Part shown: one piece after another, positions 1 to 9,187 of the stretch | Layout: every line of letters begins with the position of its first letter | How positions within the stretch are numbered: position 1 is the first letter of the stretch | NCBI RefSeq assembly: GCF_030518235.1 | Contig: NZ_JAULSA010000003.1 | Span: forward strand, 514,748 to 578,747 | Direction: 5' to 3' | Length of the DNA stretch: 64,000 bases | From: Saccharibacillus sp. CPCC 101409 | GTDB lineage: Bacteria > Bacillota > Bacilli > Paenibacillales > Paenibacillaceae | Notes under the pieces: generated by a model | The model's input: the letters and a program-made list of their open reading frames with translations, nothing else | The model's database searches: none | What the model was told of the DNA's origin: nothing | Translations under genes and position numbers: made by a program

Positions 1-249
1 CGCCGTAAAAAACAGCCCCGTCACAAGCAGATTCGTAATCATATACCACAGCAGTTTGCGTTTGGTCGCCAGCCATTCGAACAGGCAGAACAGGATCCAC
101 AGGAACGGGATTTCCGTCAGCAGCGGCCCCCAGAGAGGCGTATCTTCAAAGATCGGGCCCCAGGCGATATAGCCTTTGACCAGCAGGATCAGCGTAAACA
201 GAATAAAGGGACGGCTCAGCCAAGCGCGCCAATTTTTAATCGACTCCAC
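1..249 (-). CDS. LTA synthase family protein, N-terminus (partial)
   Basis: Only the first 83 codons are present; the gene runs off the left edge. It starts at GTG 249, with AAAAGGAG upstream at a good distance. The translated N-terminus (MESIKNWRAWLSRPFILFTL...) has two hydrophobic segments (about residues 13-28 and 47-60) and the basic TKRKLLWYMI junction seen at the start of lipoteichoic-acid-synthase-like sulfatases of Paenibacillaceae. Family members are polytopic membrane enzymes with an extracellular phosphoglycerol transferase domain. That domain lies outside this window, so the call rests on the membrane part only. Confidence 0.6.
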   Translation of the reverse strand, partial: MESIKNWRAWLSRPFILFTLILLVKGYIAWGPIFEDTPLWGPLLTEIPFLWILFCLFEWLATKRKLLWYMITNLLVTGLFFTA

Positions 250-590
250 GGTAAAAGCTCCTTTTCTCGGAAAAATATTCGGCAGATCCGGTGACTTGTC
301 TCGCTGTAACGACAATAAAGAGAAGTGAATTCTCCCGGCTCCGCGGGTTTTTTAAAAGGGAAAATCATGTTCGAACCGCCTTTTCGGCGCCCGAATCCTT
401 AGCTATTATGCTCCCGACTGCAAAAGATGTCAAAATCGTTGCTTGATTTCCTCAAAAAGCTGGCGATTCCGGCCGATAGAAGATAAAATATCGTTAGAAT
501 AGTGACTTTCCAAGCAGGACCGGCAGGGCCCGTCGTTTCCGTCCCGTTTTTTTCGGAAGCGCTTATCGTATTTTACCTAAGGAGGCAATC
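250..590. other. Divergent intergenic region without a gene
   Basis: This 341-nt gap separates the leftward LTA-synthase-like gene from the rightward cell-wall hydrolase. No plausible ORF is seen. It must hold both promoters, but I could not assign confident -35/-10 boxes. Confidence 0.5.
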
Positions 591-1832
591 ATGAAAAGAA
601 AGATCTTCAGCATGTTCGCTGCATCCGCTCTATTAATGACTGTGCCTGCTATCGCAGAAGCATCCTCGGCCTCGGCCGCGACCCCGGCTTCGGGCAAAGT
701 CGACCGCCCCGTCAATTTCCGATCGGCCCCGTCGGCGTCGGAAGGCAGCGTCTACCGCACGCTCCAGCCGGGAACCAAGTTCGAAGTGCTGAGCGAACTG
801 AGCTCGACCTGGATCAAAGTATCCGTCGGCGGAACGACCGGCTACGTGTCTTCTTCCTATGTAACGTACAGCAAGCCCGCCGCCCCTATCGACACCGCCA
901 AGACGTCCGGAGCCCAAACGGCTTCCGCCGCCAAACCGGTTACCGATGCGAAAGCGGCTGCGGATACCAAAACGCCGGCCGTCAAACCCGCCGCGGCTTC
1001 CGCGAGCAAACCGGCGTCTTCGGTTTCGCAGGCTTCGGCCAAGCCAGCCGCCTCGACACCCGCCGCATCTCCCGTTAAGACGGTCTCGGAAACGCCCGCC
1101 CCTGCGGCCGCAGTCGCTCCGGCCGACGGAACCGGCGTCGTGACGAAGAACGTGAATTTCCGCGCCGAGCCGACGACGGGCAGCGACGTTTACCGCGTGC
1201 TGTCCGCCGGCGAATCGTTTACGGTGGTCGAACTGACGAATGCCTCGTGGATCAAGATCGCCGACGGCAGCGGCGTGAGCGGTTATGTGTCCACCGGTTA
1301 CGTTACATACGCGGGCGGTTCCGTCCCGGTTGTACAGGTGCCGCCGACCGTGACTCCGGCCGTTCCGGCCGTACTGCCCGTTCCTTCGACCGGCGACCTG
1401 CTGCCGCAGCCCGTACTTCCCCAGCTTCCGGACGGAAGCACGGTCTCGCCGGGAGCGGCGGACCGCGTGATTGCCAACGCGCTTTCTTTACAAGGAATTA
1501 CCCACTACGGCTTCGGAAAGAACGTAGCGCCGGTGCTTTTCGATTGTTCTTCTTTTACCAGCTACGTATTCGGGCTTGAAGGCGTCCAGCTTCCGCTCGG
1601 CACGGCTTACCAGAAAGATATCGGCACGGCCGTGGACAAGAACGACTGGCAAAAAGGCGACCTGCTGTTTTTCTGGAGCAGCATTCCCGGCGTGATCGGC
1701 CATGTGGGCATCTACGACGGCAACGGCAACCTGGTGCACAACAGCGCGAGCAAAGACGGCGTCGTCGTGTCTCCGCTCGACCTGAAATACTGGCAGGACC
1801 ATTATGTATCGGCCAGACGGGTGCTGCCGTAG
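591..1832 (+). CDS. Secreted SH3b-SH3b-NlpC/P60 peptidoglycan endopeptidase
   Basis: A 413-residue exported cell-wall hydrolase. Residues 1-30 form a signal peptide ending in Ala-rich sequence. Two bacterial SH3 domains follow (about 36-94 and 183-244; each has VNFR near its start and GYVS near its end), separated by a long Ala/Pro/Lys-rich linker that probably spans or contacts the wall. The C-terminal NlpC/P60 domain (about 290-413) shows the Cys-His-His catalytic set: C319 in FDCSSF, H371 in GHVGIY, H383 in VHNSAS. The family cleaves stem-peptide D-Glu-(meso-DAP or Lys) bonds. The ATG has AAGGAGG 7 nt upstream. A terminator follows, so the gene is probably monocistronic. Confidence 0.92.
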   Translation: MKRKIFSMFAASALLMTVPAIAEASSASAATPASGKVDRPVNFRSAPSASEGSVYRTLQPGTKFEVLSELSSTWIKVSVGGTTGYVSSSYVTYSKPAAPIDTAKTSGAQTASAAKPVTDAKAAADTKTPAVKPAAASASKPASSVSQASAKPAASTPAASPVKTVSETPAPAAAVAPADGTGVVTKNVNFRAEPTTGSDVYRVLSAGESFTVVELTNASWIKIADGSGVSGYVSTGYVTYAGGSVPVVQVPPTVTPAVPAVLPVPSTGDLLPQPVLPQLPDGSTVSPGAADRVIANALSLQGITHYGFGKNVAPVLFDCSSFTSYVFGLEGVQLPLGTAYQKDIGTAVDKNDWQKGDLLFFWSSIPGVIGHVGIYDGNGNLVHNSASKDGVVVSPLDLKYWQDHYVSARRVLP

Positions 1833-1925
1833 AGCGTATCCGCAAACTTTTTCGGCCGCCTTCGAGCGTTCCCGAGTTCTATAAATGCCGCGGCCGAGTC
1901 GTTTTCGGGGCGGCGCGCGGCATCC

Positions 1926-1959
1926 GCGGTTTTCGCCTTTCGGCGGGAGCCGCTTTTTT
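1926..1959 (+). terminator. Intrinsic terminator after the NlpC/P60 gene
   Basis: GCGG...CGCC pairs with GGCG...CCGC around a short loop, followed by six T residues. Confidence 0.6.
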
Positions 1960-2116
1960 GCGCGGCGGCGTTTCCCTATAATAGAGTAGACGCGCGAAGA
2001 CGCGCGTTCGTCACGAAAGAATTGCCGAAGCGGCGATTGGCGCGGCCCGGGCGTCGGCCCTGCCGCCGCTTTACGGCCGAATATCGATACAGAAGCGGAA
2101 GGGGAGGGAGAGACAT

Positions 2117-4414
2117 ATGCCTTACACCGTTCGCACCTCCGTCCGCCCGCTGGTGGAGTACGTGTTCCGCGGCGGAAGCCTGCAATCCGGCACGCGCTTT
2201 GGCAGCGCGCTGCAGGAAGGCACGCGCATCCACCGCGAGGTGCAGGAGAAGTACGGGGAGAACGACCGCAAGGAAGTCTTTTTGAAAACGGAACTGGTCT
2301 GCGCGGGCGGCGAACTGACGATCCAGGTCGAAGGCCGCTGCGACGGGCTGCTGCTGGATGAAAGCGGGCTGTATACGATCGACGAGATCAAATCGACGTC
2401 GGAACTGCCGGAGCAGCTGGACGGCGGACACGACGTGCACTGGGCGCAGGCCAAGTTCTACGCGTACATGCTGGCCGAAGAGCGGGGAGCGGAGCTGGAG
2501 CGGATCGGCGTGCGCCTGACCTACGTGCACAAACCCGGCGGCGAGCGCAGCGTGTTCGAGGTTGTGCAGACGCGCGAAGAGCTGACCGCGTTCGTGGAAG
2601 ACGTCGCCGAACGCTACGCTCCTTATGCGCTGCTGCTGAAGCGGCGCGAAGAGAAGCGCAATCTGGCCGCTTCGCAGCTCGGATTTCCGTTCGGGCGCTA
2701 CCGCGAGGGACAAAGGCTGTTCGCCGGCGCGGTATTCAAAACGATCCGCGAAGAAAAAAACCTGCTCGCCCGCGCGCCGACGGGAACGGGCAAGACCATC
2801 TCGACGCTGTTTCCCGCCGTCAAAGCGATCGGCGAAGGGCTGGTCGGGCGCGTGTATTACCTGACCGCGAAGACGACCACCCGCGCCGGCGCCGAAGAAG
2901 CGCTGGCGCTGCTGGAACGCAGCGGCGCTTACTTGAGCGCGGTAACGATCACGGCCAAAGACAAAGTCTGCTTCAAGGAAGAAGAAGACTGCGCCGGCGG
3001 CCAGTGCCGGTTCGCGCTCGGCTATTACGACCGGATCAACGACGCGCTGCTCGATCTGTTCGAACACGAAACGCTGATTACGCGCGATGTATTGGAGACG
3101 TACGCGCGCAAGCATACCGTCTGTCCGTTCGAATTCTCGCTCGACGCCGCTTACGCGGCCGATGTGGTCGTGTGCGACTACAACTACGTGTTCGATCCGC
3201 GCATCGCGTTCAAGCGTTTGTCCGACGAACAGCGGAACTCGTCGGCGCTGCTCGTCGACGAAGCGCACAACCTGGTCGAGCGCGGGCGCGAAATGTTCTC
3301 GGCGGAGCTGGTCAAGTCGGCTTTTCTGGCGATCAAGCGCGGATACAAGAATGTGCACGAAGGGGTGCGCGCCGCGGCCGACCGGGTCAACGCCTACCTG
3401 ATCCTGCTGCGCAAGCAGGCGGGCGAAGAAGGCAAATTCGTCGGCAGCGAGCCGCCGGAAGTTATGTTCAAGCTGCTGGAGCCATTCGTCGAGCAGGCGG
3501 AGAACGCCCTGATTACGGTGCACGGGAGCGAGTCCGAAGAAGAACTGCTGGAAGCGTACTTCGCCGCCCAGACGTTCCTGCGCATCGGCAAGCTGTACGG
3601 CGACCCGTACGTAACGTACGTGGAAACGGACGGCAGCGAAGTGAAGATGAAGATGTTCTGCCTCGATCCGTCCGAGCTTCTGCTCCAAGCGTCGAAAAAT
3701 TACCGCTCGGCCGTTTATTTTTCCGCTACGCTCGCGCCGCTCGGCTTCTACCGCGAAATGCTCGGCGCGTCGGAGGAAGATTACACGCTGTCCATTCCGT
3801 CGCCGTTCAGTCCCGAGCAGCTCGAAACGCGTATCCTGCCCGTCTCGACCCGGTTTCGCGACCGGGAGCGCACGCGGGAAAGCCTGGCCGTCTCTCTGGC
3901 GGAAACGGTGCTGGAGCGTCCCGGCAACTACCTGTTCTTTTTCCCGTCGTACGCGTATTTGCAGGAAATCCGCCAGGCGTTCGAGATCCGGATCGAGGGA
4001 GCGGACGTGGAGATTCTGAACCAGGACGCCGGCATGTCGGAAAGCGAACGGACCGCGTTCCTCGACGCTTTCGTGCCCGGCCGCGAGCGGACGCTGGTCG
4101 GCTTCGCGGTCATGGGCGGCGTGTTCTCCGAAGGAATCGACCTGGCGGGCGACCGGCTGACCGGCGTGGCGGTGGTGGGCGTCGGCCTGCCGCAGATCGG
4201 GCTGGAGCGCGATATTATCCGGGACTACTTCAACGAACACGGCCGCAGCGGTTTCAACTACGCCTACGTCTATCCCGGCATGAACAAAGTCCAGCAGGCC
4301 GGAGGCCGGCTGATCCGCACCGAAGACGACCGCGGCGTGCTGATCCTGGCCGACGACCGCTTCCTGCAGGAACCGTACCGTTCGCTGCTGCCGGAGGAGT
4401 GGGGGATGCGCTGA
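2117..4414 (+). CDS. PD-(D/E)XK nuclease fused to a DinG/XPD-family Fe-S helicase
   Basis: 765 residues. The N-terminal ~190 residues look like a RecB/Cas4-type PD-(D/E)XK nuclease: GRCDGLL (D76), then IDEIK (D89/E90-I-K92), then a QAKFYAYM motif. The rest is a superfamily 2 DNA helicase of the DinG/XPD/Rad3 group: Walker A PTGTGKT at 221-227, four cysteines placed like the Fe-S cluster ligands (C285, C292, C297, C336), DEAH at 381-384, and late motifs GGVFSEGIDLAG and QAGGRLIRT. Known relatives unwind 5'-3' and act in DNA repair; the nuclease suggests a processing role. ATG follows GGGGAGGGAGA. A terminator follows. Which repair pathway it serves cannot be told from the neighbours. Confidence 0.88.
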   Translation: MPYTVRTSVRPLVEYVFRGGSLQSGTRFGSALQEGTRIHREVQEKYGENDRKEVFLKTELVCAGGELTIQVEGRCDGLLLDESGLYTIDEIKSTSELPEQLDGGHDVHWAQAKFYAYMLAEERGAELERIGVRLTYVHKPGGERSVFEVVQTREELTAFVEDVAERYAPYALLLKRREEKRNLAASQLGFPFGRYREGQRLFAGAVFKTIREEKNLLARAPTGTGKTISTLFPAVKAIGEGLVGRVYYLTAKTTTRAGAEEALALLERSGAYLSAVTITAKDKVCFKEEEDCAGGQCRFALGYYDRINDALLDLFEHETLITRDVLETYARKHTVCPFEFSLDAAYAADVVVCDYNYVFDPRIAFKRLSDEQRNSSALLVDEAHNLVERGREMFSAELVKSAFLAIKRGYKNVHEGVRAAADRVNAYLILLRKQAGEEGKFVGSEPPEVMFKLLEPFVEQAENALITVHGSESEEELLEAYFAAQTFLRIGKLYGDPYVTYVETDGSEVKMKMFCLDPSELLLQASKNYRSAVYFSATLAPLGFYREMLGASEEDYTLSIPSPFSPEQLETRILPVSTRFRDRERTRESLAVSLAETVLERPGNYLFFFPSYAYLQEIRQAFEIRIEGADVEILNQDAGMSESERTAFLDAFVPGRERTLVGFAVMGGVFSEGIDLAGDRLTGVAVVGVGLPQIGLERDIIRDYFNEHGRSGFNYAYVYPGMNKVQQAGGRLIRTEDDRGVLILADDRFLQEPYRSLLPEEWGMR

Positions 4415-4466
4415 GGGCGGCACCGTAACGCTGCGGGCCAAAGCCGCATGAGTTAAATGCAAACCG

Positions 4467-4507
4467 GAAGATTTCTTCGGAGCGGTCCGAAGGAATCTTC
4501 TTTTTAT
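4467..4507 (+). terminator. Intrinsic terminator after the helicase gene
   Basis: A long near-perfect stem (GAAGATT-CTTCGGA with TCCGAAG-AATCTTC) with loop GCGG, followed by TTTTTATTT. Confidence 0.85.
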
Positions 4508-4651
4508 TTGCGCTTGTTGGTGCTTGCTTGCGAAAATAAAACTTGCGGCTGACGCGGCGTCATGCTTTACGATAGCCGGTGTTCGCGCAGTCGGTGGAAG
4601 CTTCGACAAAGTTTCCGCATGTAAATGTTGACATTCATCGTTCGCGGAGAT

Positions 4652-4704
4652 AATATTAGGTAGCTAATAGATTGCATACCTAAATATTAGCCAACCTAAA
4701 TATT
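4652..4704. promoter_or_regulatory. Candidate MarR operator/promoter region
   Basis: An AT-rich block upstream of the MarR gene carries AATATTAGG, then two direct copies of CCTAAATATT (4679-4688 and 4695-4704), which are its near reverse complement, and ATTAG-N4-CTAAT. Dyads of this kind just upstream of a MarR gene are usually autoregulatory sites. The binding assignment is inference. Confidence 0.5.
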
Positions 4705-4771
4705 TTCTTTTTACTTAAAATGGAATCTCGGTTGGCCGATGAAAGGTAAGGAAGGAAAGGGGGAGAAGGAC

Positions 4772-5290
4772 TTGGAAACGAAAATGAGTCCGCTTGCCCG
4801 CGAGCTGATGATCGTGATCCGGCGCTTCCGCCACGGCGGCAAAAAGCGTTCCGGTCCGATGGCGGGGCGCAAGCAGAGCGAAGGCATGCTGCTGATGGTG
4901 CTGCGGCGCAAAGTCGACCACGGCGAGCCGGGCATCATGGTATCGGAGATCAGCCGCATACTCGACGTCAAATCGCCGACCGTCACGCAGCTGATCAAGG
5001 GACTGGAATCCGACGGACTGGTCGAGCGCACGGCCGATCCGGCCGACCGCCGCGCCGTAAGGATCTCGCTGACGGACGAAGGCGTGAGAGTGACCGATTC
5101 GGTGATTCGGGAAATGGAGTCGATGATCGGCGGACTGACGGATTATCTGGGCGAAAACGATACCCGGCAGCTGATCCAACTGCTCAACCGGACGCACGAT
5201 TACTTCGCCGAACTGGATAAAAATCCGGACCCGGACGGGGAGCAAGACAGCGACGCCTCGGCGTCCGATAAAGGAGAGAGACCGTTATGA
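4772..5290 (+). CDS. MarR-family transcriptional regulator
   Basis: Winged-helix regulator of about 172 residues. The core (IMVSEISRILDVKSPTVTQL..LESDGLVER..DPADRRAVRISLTDEG) is the MarR recognition helix and wing, with the conserved D-x-R-D/R-R wing motif. I place the start at TTG 4772, with AAGGGGGAG 8 nt upstream; an ATG at 4739 would add 11 Lys/Gly-rich residues and lacks a clear RBS. The stop overlaps the ATG of the next gene (ATGA), so it is cotranscribed and translationally coupled with the ABC exporter pair that it most likely represses until a toxic ligand binds. Confidence 0.88.
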   Translation: METKMSPLARELMIVIRRFRHGGKKRSGPMAGRKQSEGMLLMVLRRKVDHGEPGIMVSEISRILDVKSPTVTQLIKGLESDGLVERTADPADRRAVRISLTDEGVRVTDSVIREMESMIGGLTDYLGENDTRQLIQLLNRTHDYFAELDKNPDPDGEQDSDASASDKGERPL

Positions 5291-7032
5291 TGAAATTGTT
5301 TCGCATGCTGAAGCCTTACCAAATCGGCGTGATCTTCGTCCTGCTGATGGTATTTATGCAGTCGCTGTCCGAGCTGTATCTGCCGACCCTGATGGCGGAT
5401 ATCGTCGACGACGGGATTGCCAAAGGCGATATCCCGTACATCTGGCGCATCGGCGCAATCATGCTCGGCGTGGCGCTGGTCGGCATGATCTGCTCGATTG
5501 TCGCAAGTTACCTGTCCGCCAAAGTATCGCTCGGCTTCGGCCGGGATCTGCGCAGCCGGGTGTTCTCGCACGCACAGGCTTTTACGCTGAAAGAATTCGA
5601 TAAATTCGGAACGGCGTCGCTGATTACGCGCACGACCAACGATATCACGCAGATCCAGCAGGTGCTGACGATGATGCTGCGGATGCTGGCGATGGCGCCG
5701 ATGATGATGATCGGCGGCATTATCATGGCCGTATCCAAAGACGCCAAGCTGTCGCTGGTGCTCGTCGTGGTCATTCCGGTGCTGGCGCTGCTGATCCTGC
5801 TGATCGGGCGCAGCGCGCTGCCGCTGTTCAAAGCGATGCAGAAAAAGATCGACCGGCTGAACCTCGTGCTGCGCGAGAACCTGACCGGTATCCGGGTTAT
5901 CCGCGCGTTCGGACGCGAGCGCAGCGAACGCGAACGCTTCGACCAGGCCAGCGGCGATCTGACGGACACGGCGATCCGCGTCAACAAACTGATGGCGCTG
6001 ATGATGCCGGCCATGATGCTGATTCTGAACTTCTCGACGATCGCGATCGTCTGGTTCGGCAGCATCCGCATCGATGCGGGGCAGATGGAGCTGGGCAACC
6101 TGATGGCCTTTATCCAGTACGCCATGCAGATTCTGTTCTCCCTTATTATGGTTTCCATCATCTTCGTCATGGTGCCGCGGGCTTCCGTCTCGGCAGGCCG
6201 GATCAACGAAGTGCTCGAAGCGGTGCCGGATATCGAAGATACGACCGCGCCGAGGTCGGTCGCCCGGCAAGGACGGCTTGAGTTCCGCGACGTTTCGTTC
6301 AGCTACGAAGGAGCGGAAGCGCCGGCGATCCAGCATATCTCGTTCGAAGCCGGCCCCGGCGAAGTGACCGCGGTGATCGGCGGAACGGGCTCCGGCAAAT
6401 CGACGCTGGTCAGTCTGATCCCGCGCTTCTACGACGTTTCGTCGGGCGCGGTGCTGGTGGACGGCGTGGATATCCGCGAACTCACGCAGGAAAGTCTGCG
6501 CGGCAAGATCGGCTACGTGCCGCAGAAAGCGCTGCTGTTCAGCGGAAGCGTGGAAGCAAATATCCGCTACGGCAAAGCGTCGGCGACCGACGCGGAAGTG
6601 CGCGAAGCGGCGCGGATCGCGCAGGCCGCCGAGTTTATCGACGGGCTTGAAGAAGGCTACGCTTCGCCGGTTTCGCAGGGCGGATCGAACCTTTCGGGCG
6701 GCCAGAAACAGCGGCTGTCGATCGCCAGAGCGCTGGTGCGCCGTCCGGAAATCTACATTTTCGACGACAGCTTCTCCGCGCTCGACTTCAAGACCGACGC
6801 CAGGCTGCGCGCCGCGCTCAAGAGCGAGACGCGGGAGTCCACCGTGCTGATGGTCGCGCAGCGGGTCAGCACCGTCATGGACGCCGACCGCATCGTGGTG
6901 CTCGATCAGGGCCGCGTCGCCGGCATCGGCCGTCATGGCGAACTGATGCGCACGTGCGAAGTCTACCGCGAGATCGTATCTTCGCAGCTCTCGGAAGAAG
7001 AGATCGCTGCGCGCGCAGAGGAGGTTCTGTAA
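5287..7032 (+). CDS. ABC exporter half-transporter, subunit 1 (degenerate Walker B)
   Basis: 581 residues: six-helix transmembrane domain (about 1-320) fused to a nucleotide-binding domain. Walker A is GGTGSGKST (365-373), the signature LSGGQ lies near 470, and Walker B ends FDDS with D494 where catalytic Glu is normal. Heterodimeric exporters of the BmrCD/LmrCD type have one such noncanonical site. RBS is AAGGAGAGA. It overlaps the MarR stop and its own TAA shares a base with the ATG of subunit 2. Likely role: drug or lipid export as a heterodimer. The substrate cannot be read from sequence. Confidence 0.9.
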   Translation: MMKLFRMLKPYQIGVIFVLLMVFMQSLSELYLPTLMADIVDDGIAKGDIPYIWRIGAIMLGVALVGMICSIVASYLSAKVSLGFGRDLRSRVFSHAQAFTLKEFDKFGTASLITRTTNDITQIQQVLTMMLRMLAMAPMMMIGGIIMAVSKDAKLSLVLVVVIPVLALLILLIGRSALPLFKAMQKKIDRLNLVLRENLTGIRVIRAFGRERSERERFDQASGDLTDTAIRVNKLMALMMPAMMLILNFSTIAIVWFGSIRIDAGQMELGNLMAFIQYAMQILFSLIMVSIIFVMVPRASVSAGRINEVLEAVPDIEDTTAPRSVARQGRLEFRDVSFSYEGAEAPAIQHISFEAGPGEVTAVIGGTGSGKSTLVSLIPRFYDVSSGAVLVDGVDIRELTQESLRGKIGYVPQKALLFSGSVEANIRYGKASATDAEVREAARIAQAAEFIDGLEEGYASPVSQGGSNLSGGQKQRLSIARALVRRPEIYIFDDSFSALDFKTDARLRAALKSETRESTVLMVAQRVSTVMDADRIVVLDQGRVAGIGRHGELMRTCEVYREIVSSQLSEEEIAARAEEVL

Positions 7033-8909
7033 TGAGCGAAAACAACAACAGCAAAGCCCCGGCTCCGCGCCGGGGCCCGGGTCCCGGACCCGGCATGGGC
7101 GGTCCCGGAGGCATGATGATGCCGGGCGCCAAGCCCAAAAATTTCAAAGCGACATTCAAGCGTTTGTCGGGCTATCTGGCCCCGTATAAATTCCATCTGC
7201 TCGCGGTGCTGCTTGCGGCGATCCTGAGCACGGTGTTCAATATTCTCGGGCCGAAAGTCATGGCCAAAGCGGTCACCCGGCTCAGCGAAGGCGTGATCGC
7301 CAAGATGAAAGGCGTGCCGGGCGCCGCGGTCGATTTCCAGTATATCTGGCAGATCGTGATGATCCTCGCCGGATTGTACGTGGTCAGCGCGCTGTTCGGT
7401 TATCTGCAGCAGTACATTATGGCCGGCGTCGCGCAGCGTACTTCGTACGGCCTGCGCAAAGAAGTCAAAGAAAAGCTGGACCGCCTGCCGCTGAAATACT
7501 ACGACAACCATCCGTACGGCGACGTGCTCAGCCGCGTGACCAACGATATGGACAATATCAGCAATACGCTCCAGCAGAGCTTGACGCAGATCATTACGTC
7601 GCTCGTGACGATCGTCGGCGTTATCGTGATGATGCTGACGATCAGCCCGGTGATGACGCTGATTACCGTGCTGACGATTCCGTTCAGCCTCGTAGTCGTG
7701 ATTCTGGTCGCCAAACGCTCGCAGAAATATTTTGCCGGCCAGCAGCGCTACCTCGGCGACCTGAACGGCCACGTCGAAGAAATGTACAACGGCCAGCGCG
7801 TCATCAAAGCTTACGGACGCGAAGAAGCCTCGCAGCAGCAGTTTGAGAACCATAACAAAGAACTGTACGAAGCCGGATGGAGAGCGCAGTTTATCTCCGG
7901 GCTGATTATGCCGCTCATGTCGTTTATCGGCAATATCGGCTACGTGCTGATCTGCGTCGTCGGCGGGATCTTCGCGACCAACGGACGCATCAGCATCGGC
8001 GATATCCTGGCCTTTATCCAGTACGCCAGACAGTTCTCCCAGCCGATCACCCAGACGGCGAATATCGCGAATATCATCCAGTCCACCATCGCTTCGGCGG
8101 AACGGGTCTTCGAAGTGCTGGACGAAGAAGAGCAAACGCCGGACCGCAAACTGGACCGTCACCTGTCCGGCCGCGGCGAAGTGAAATTCGAGCACGTTCA
8201 ATTCGGATACGTGGCCGACAAGCCGCTGATCAAGGATATGAATATCGAAGTGCAGCCGGGACAAACCGTCGCGATCGTCGGGCCGACCGGCGCCGGCAAG
8301 ACGACGCTGATCAATCTGCTGATGCGCTTCTACGAATTGAACGGCGGCGCGATCAAGATCGACGGCGTGGACACCCGCGAGATCGACCGGGACCCGCTGA
8401 GAGCGCTGTTCGGCATGGTGCTCCAGGATACGTGGCTGTTCGGCGGCACGATCCGCGAGAATATCGCCTACGGACGCGAAGGCGCCGCCGAAGACGAGAT
8501 CGTGCGCGCGGCCGAAGCGGCGAGGGCGGACCATTTTATCCGCACGCTGCCGGAAGGCTACGATACCGTGCTCAACGAAGACGCGTCGAATATTTCGCAG
8601 GGCCAGAAGCAGCTGCTGACCATCGCGCGGGCCGTGCTCGCCGATCCGCGCATCCTGATCCTGGACGAAGCGACAAGCAGCGTCGATACGCGGACCGAGA
8701 TCTTTATCCAGCAGGCGATGGGCGAGCTGATGCAGGGACGGACAAGCTTCGTTATCGCGCATCGTCTCTCCACGATCAAGGGAGCCGACCTGATTCTGGT
8801 CATGGATCACGGCGAAGTGATCGAGCAGGGCACGCACGAACAGCTGCTCGAAGCCGGCGGCTTCTACGCGGATCTGTACAACAGCCAATTCTCGGAAGAA
8901 GCCGTGTAA
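7032..8909 (+). CDS. ABC exporter half-transporter, subunit 2 (catalytic Walker B, degenerate signature)
   Basis: 625 residues. A Gly/Pro/Met-rich cytosolic N-terminus (about 1-40) is followed by six TM helices and an NBD. Walker A GPTGAGKTT is at 417-425, Walker B is ILDE with E546, and the signature is ISQGQ (521-525) instead of LSGGQ. This complements subunit 1: the degenerate ATP site would use subunit 1 Walker B plus subunit 2 signature. The start ATG at 7032 lies 8 nt after GAGGAGG; an upstream in-frame ATG at 6954 lies inside subunit 1 and is unlikely. Third gene of the marR operon; a terminator follows. Confidence 0.9.
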   Translation: MSENNNSKAPAPRRGPGPGPGMGGPGGMMMPGAKPKNFKATFKRLSGYLAPYKFHLLAVLLAAILSTVFNILGPKVMAKAVTRLSEGVIAKMKGVPGAAVDFQYIWQIVMILAGLYVVSALFGYLQQYIMAGVAQRTSYGLRKEVKEKLDRLPLKYYDNHPYGDVLSRVTNDMDNISNTLQQSLTQIITSLVTIVGVIVMMLTISPVMTLITVLTIPFSLVVVILVAKRSQKYFAGQQRYLGDLNGHVEEMYNGQRVIKAYGREEASQQQFENHNKELYEAGWRAQFISGLIMPLMSFIGNIGYVLICVVGGIFATNGRISIGDILAFIQYARQFSQPITQTANIANIIQSTIASAERVFEVLDEEEQTPDRKLDRHLSGRGEVKFEHVQFGYVADKPLIKDMNIEVQPGQTVAIVGPTGAGKTTLINLLMRFYELNGGAIKIDGVDTREIDRDPLRALFGMVLQDTWLFGGTIRENIAYGREGAAEDEIVRAAEAARADHFIRTLPEGYDTVLNEDASNISQGQKQLLTIARAVLADPRILILDEATSSVDTRTEIFIQQAMGELMQGRTSFVIAHRLSTIKGADLILVMDHGEVIEQGTHEQLLEAGGFYADLYNSQFSEEAV

Positions 8910-8998
8910 CCCCCCGGGCGGGACCGGCTTCGCCAAGCACAGCCTGCAAAGCCGATCCAACGGTAAAGAAGCAGGCAACCGACAGGGAACAGATGGAG

Positions 8999-9026
8999 GA
9001 ACCGGCATATGCTGCCGGTTCTTTTG
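8999..9026 (+). terminator. Intrinsic terminator after the ABC exporter operon
   Basis: GAACCGGCA and TGCCGGTTC form a perfect 9-bp stem around TATGC, followed by TTTT. Confidence 0.8.
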
Positions 9027-9187
9027 TCGTTTCGATAGGATATGTCAATTTTTTCTCCGACTTTGAAATAGTTCTGATGGATTTCAGGTATTTATCCGAT
9101 ATAATTAAGAAAAAGGTTTACTTGCTTATAGCAAGAGCATCGGCGAAATGTCGAAAAACTATCATAACGCAAAGTGGGTACCGATTT

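Noticed and set aside
1976..4609. Very long minus-strand ORF (877 codons) opposite the helicase
   Set aside because: It is a GC-rich antisense shadow: Arg/Gln/Ala-rich composition, no domain, no RBS, and it covers a well-supported helicase gene and its terminator.
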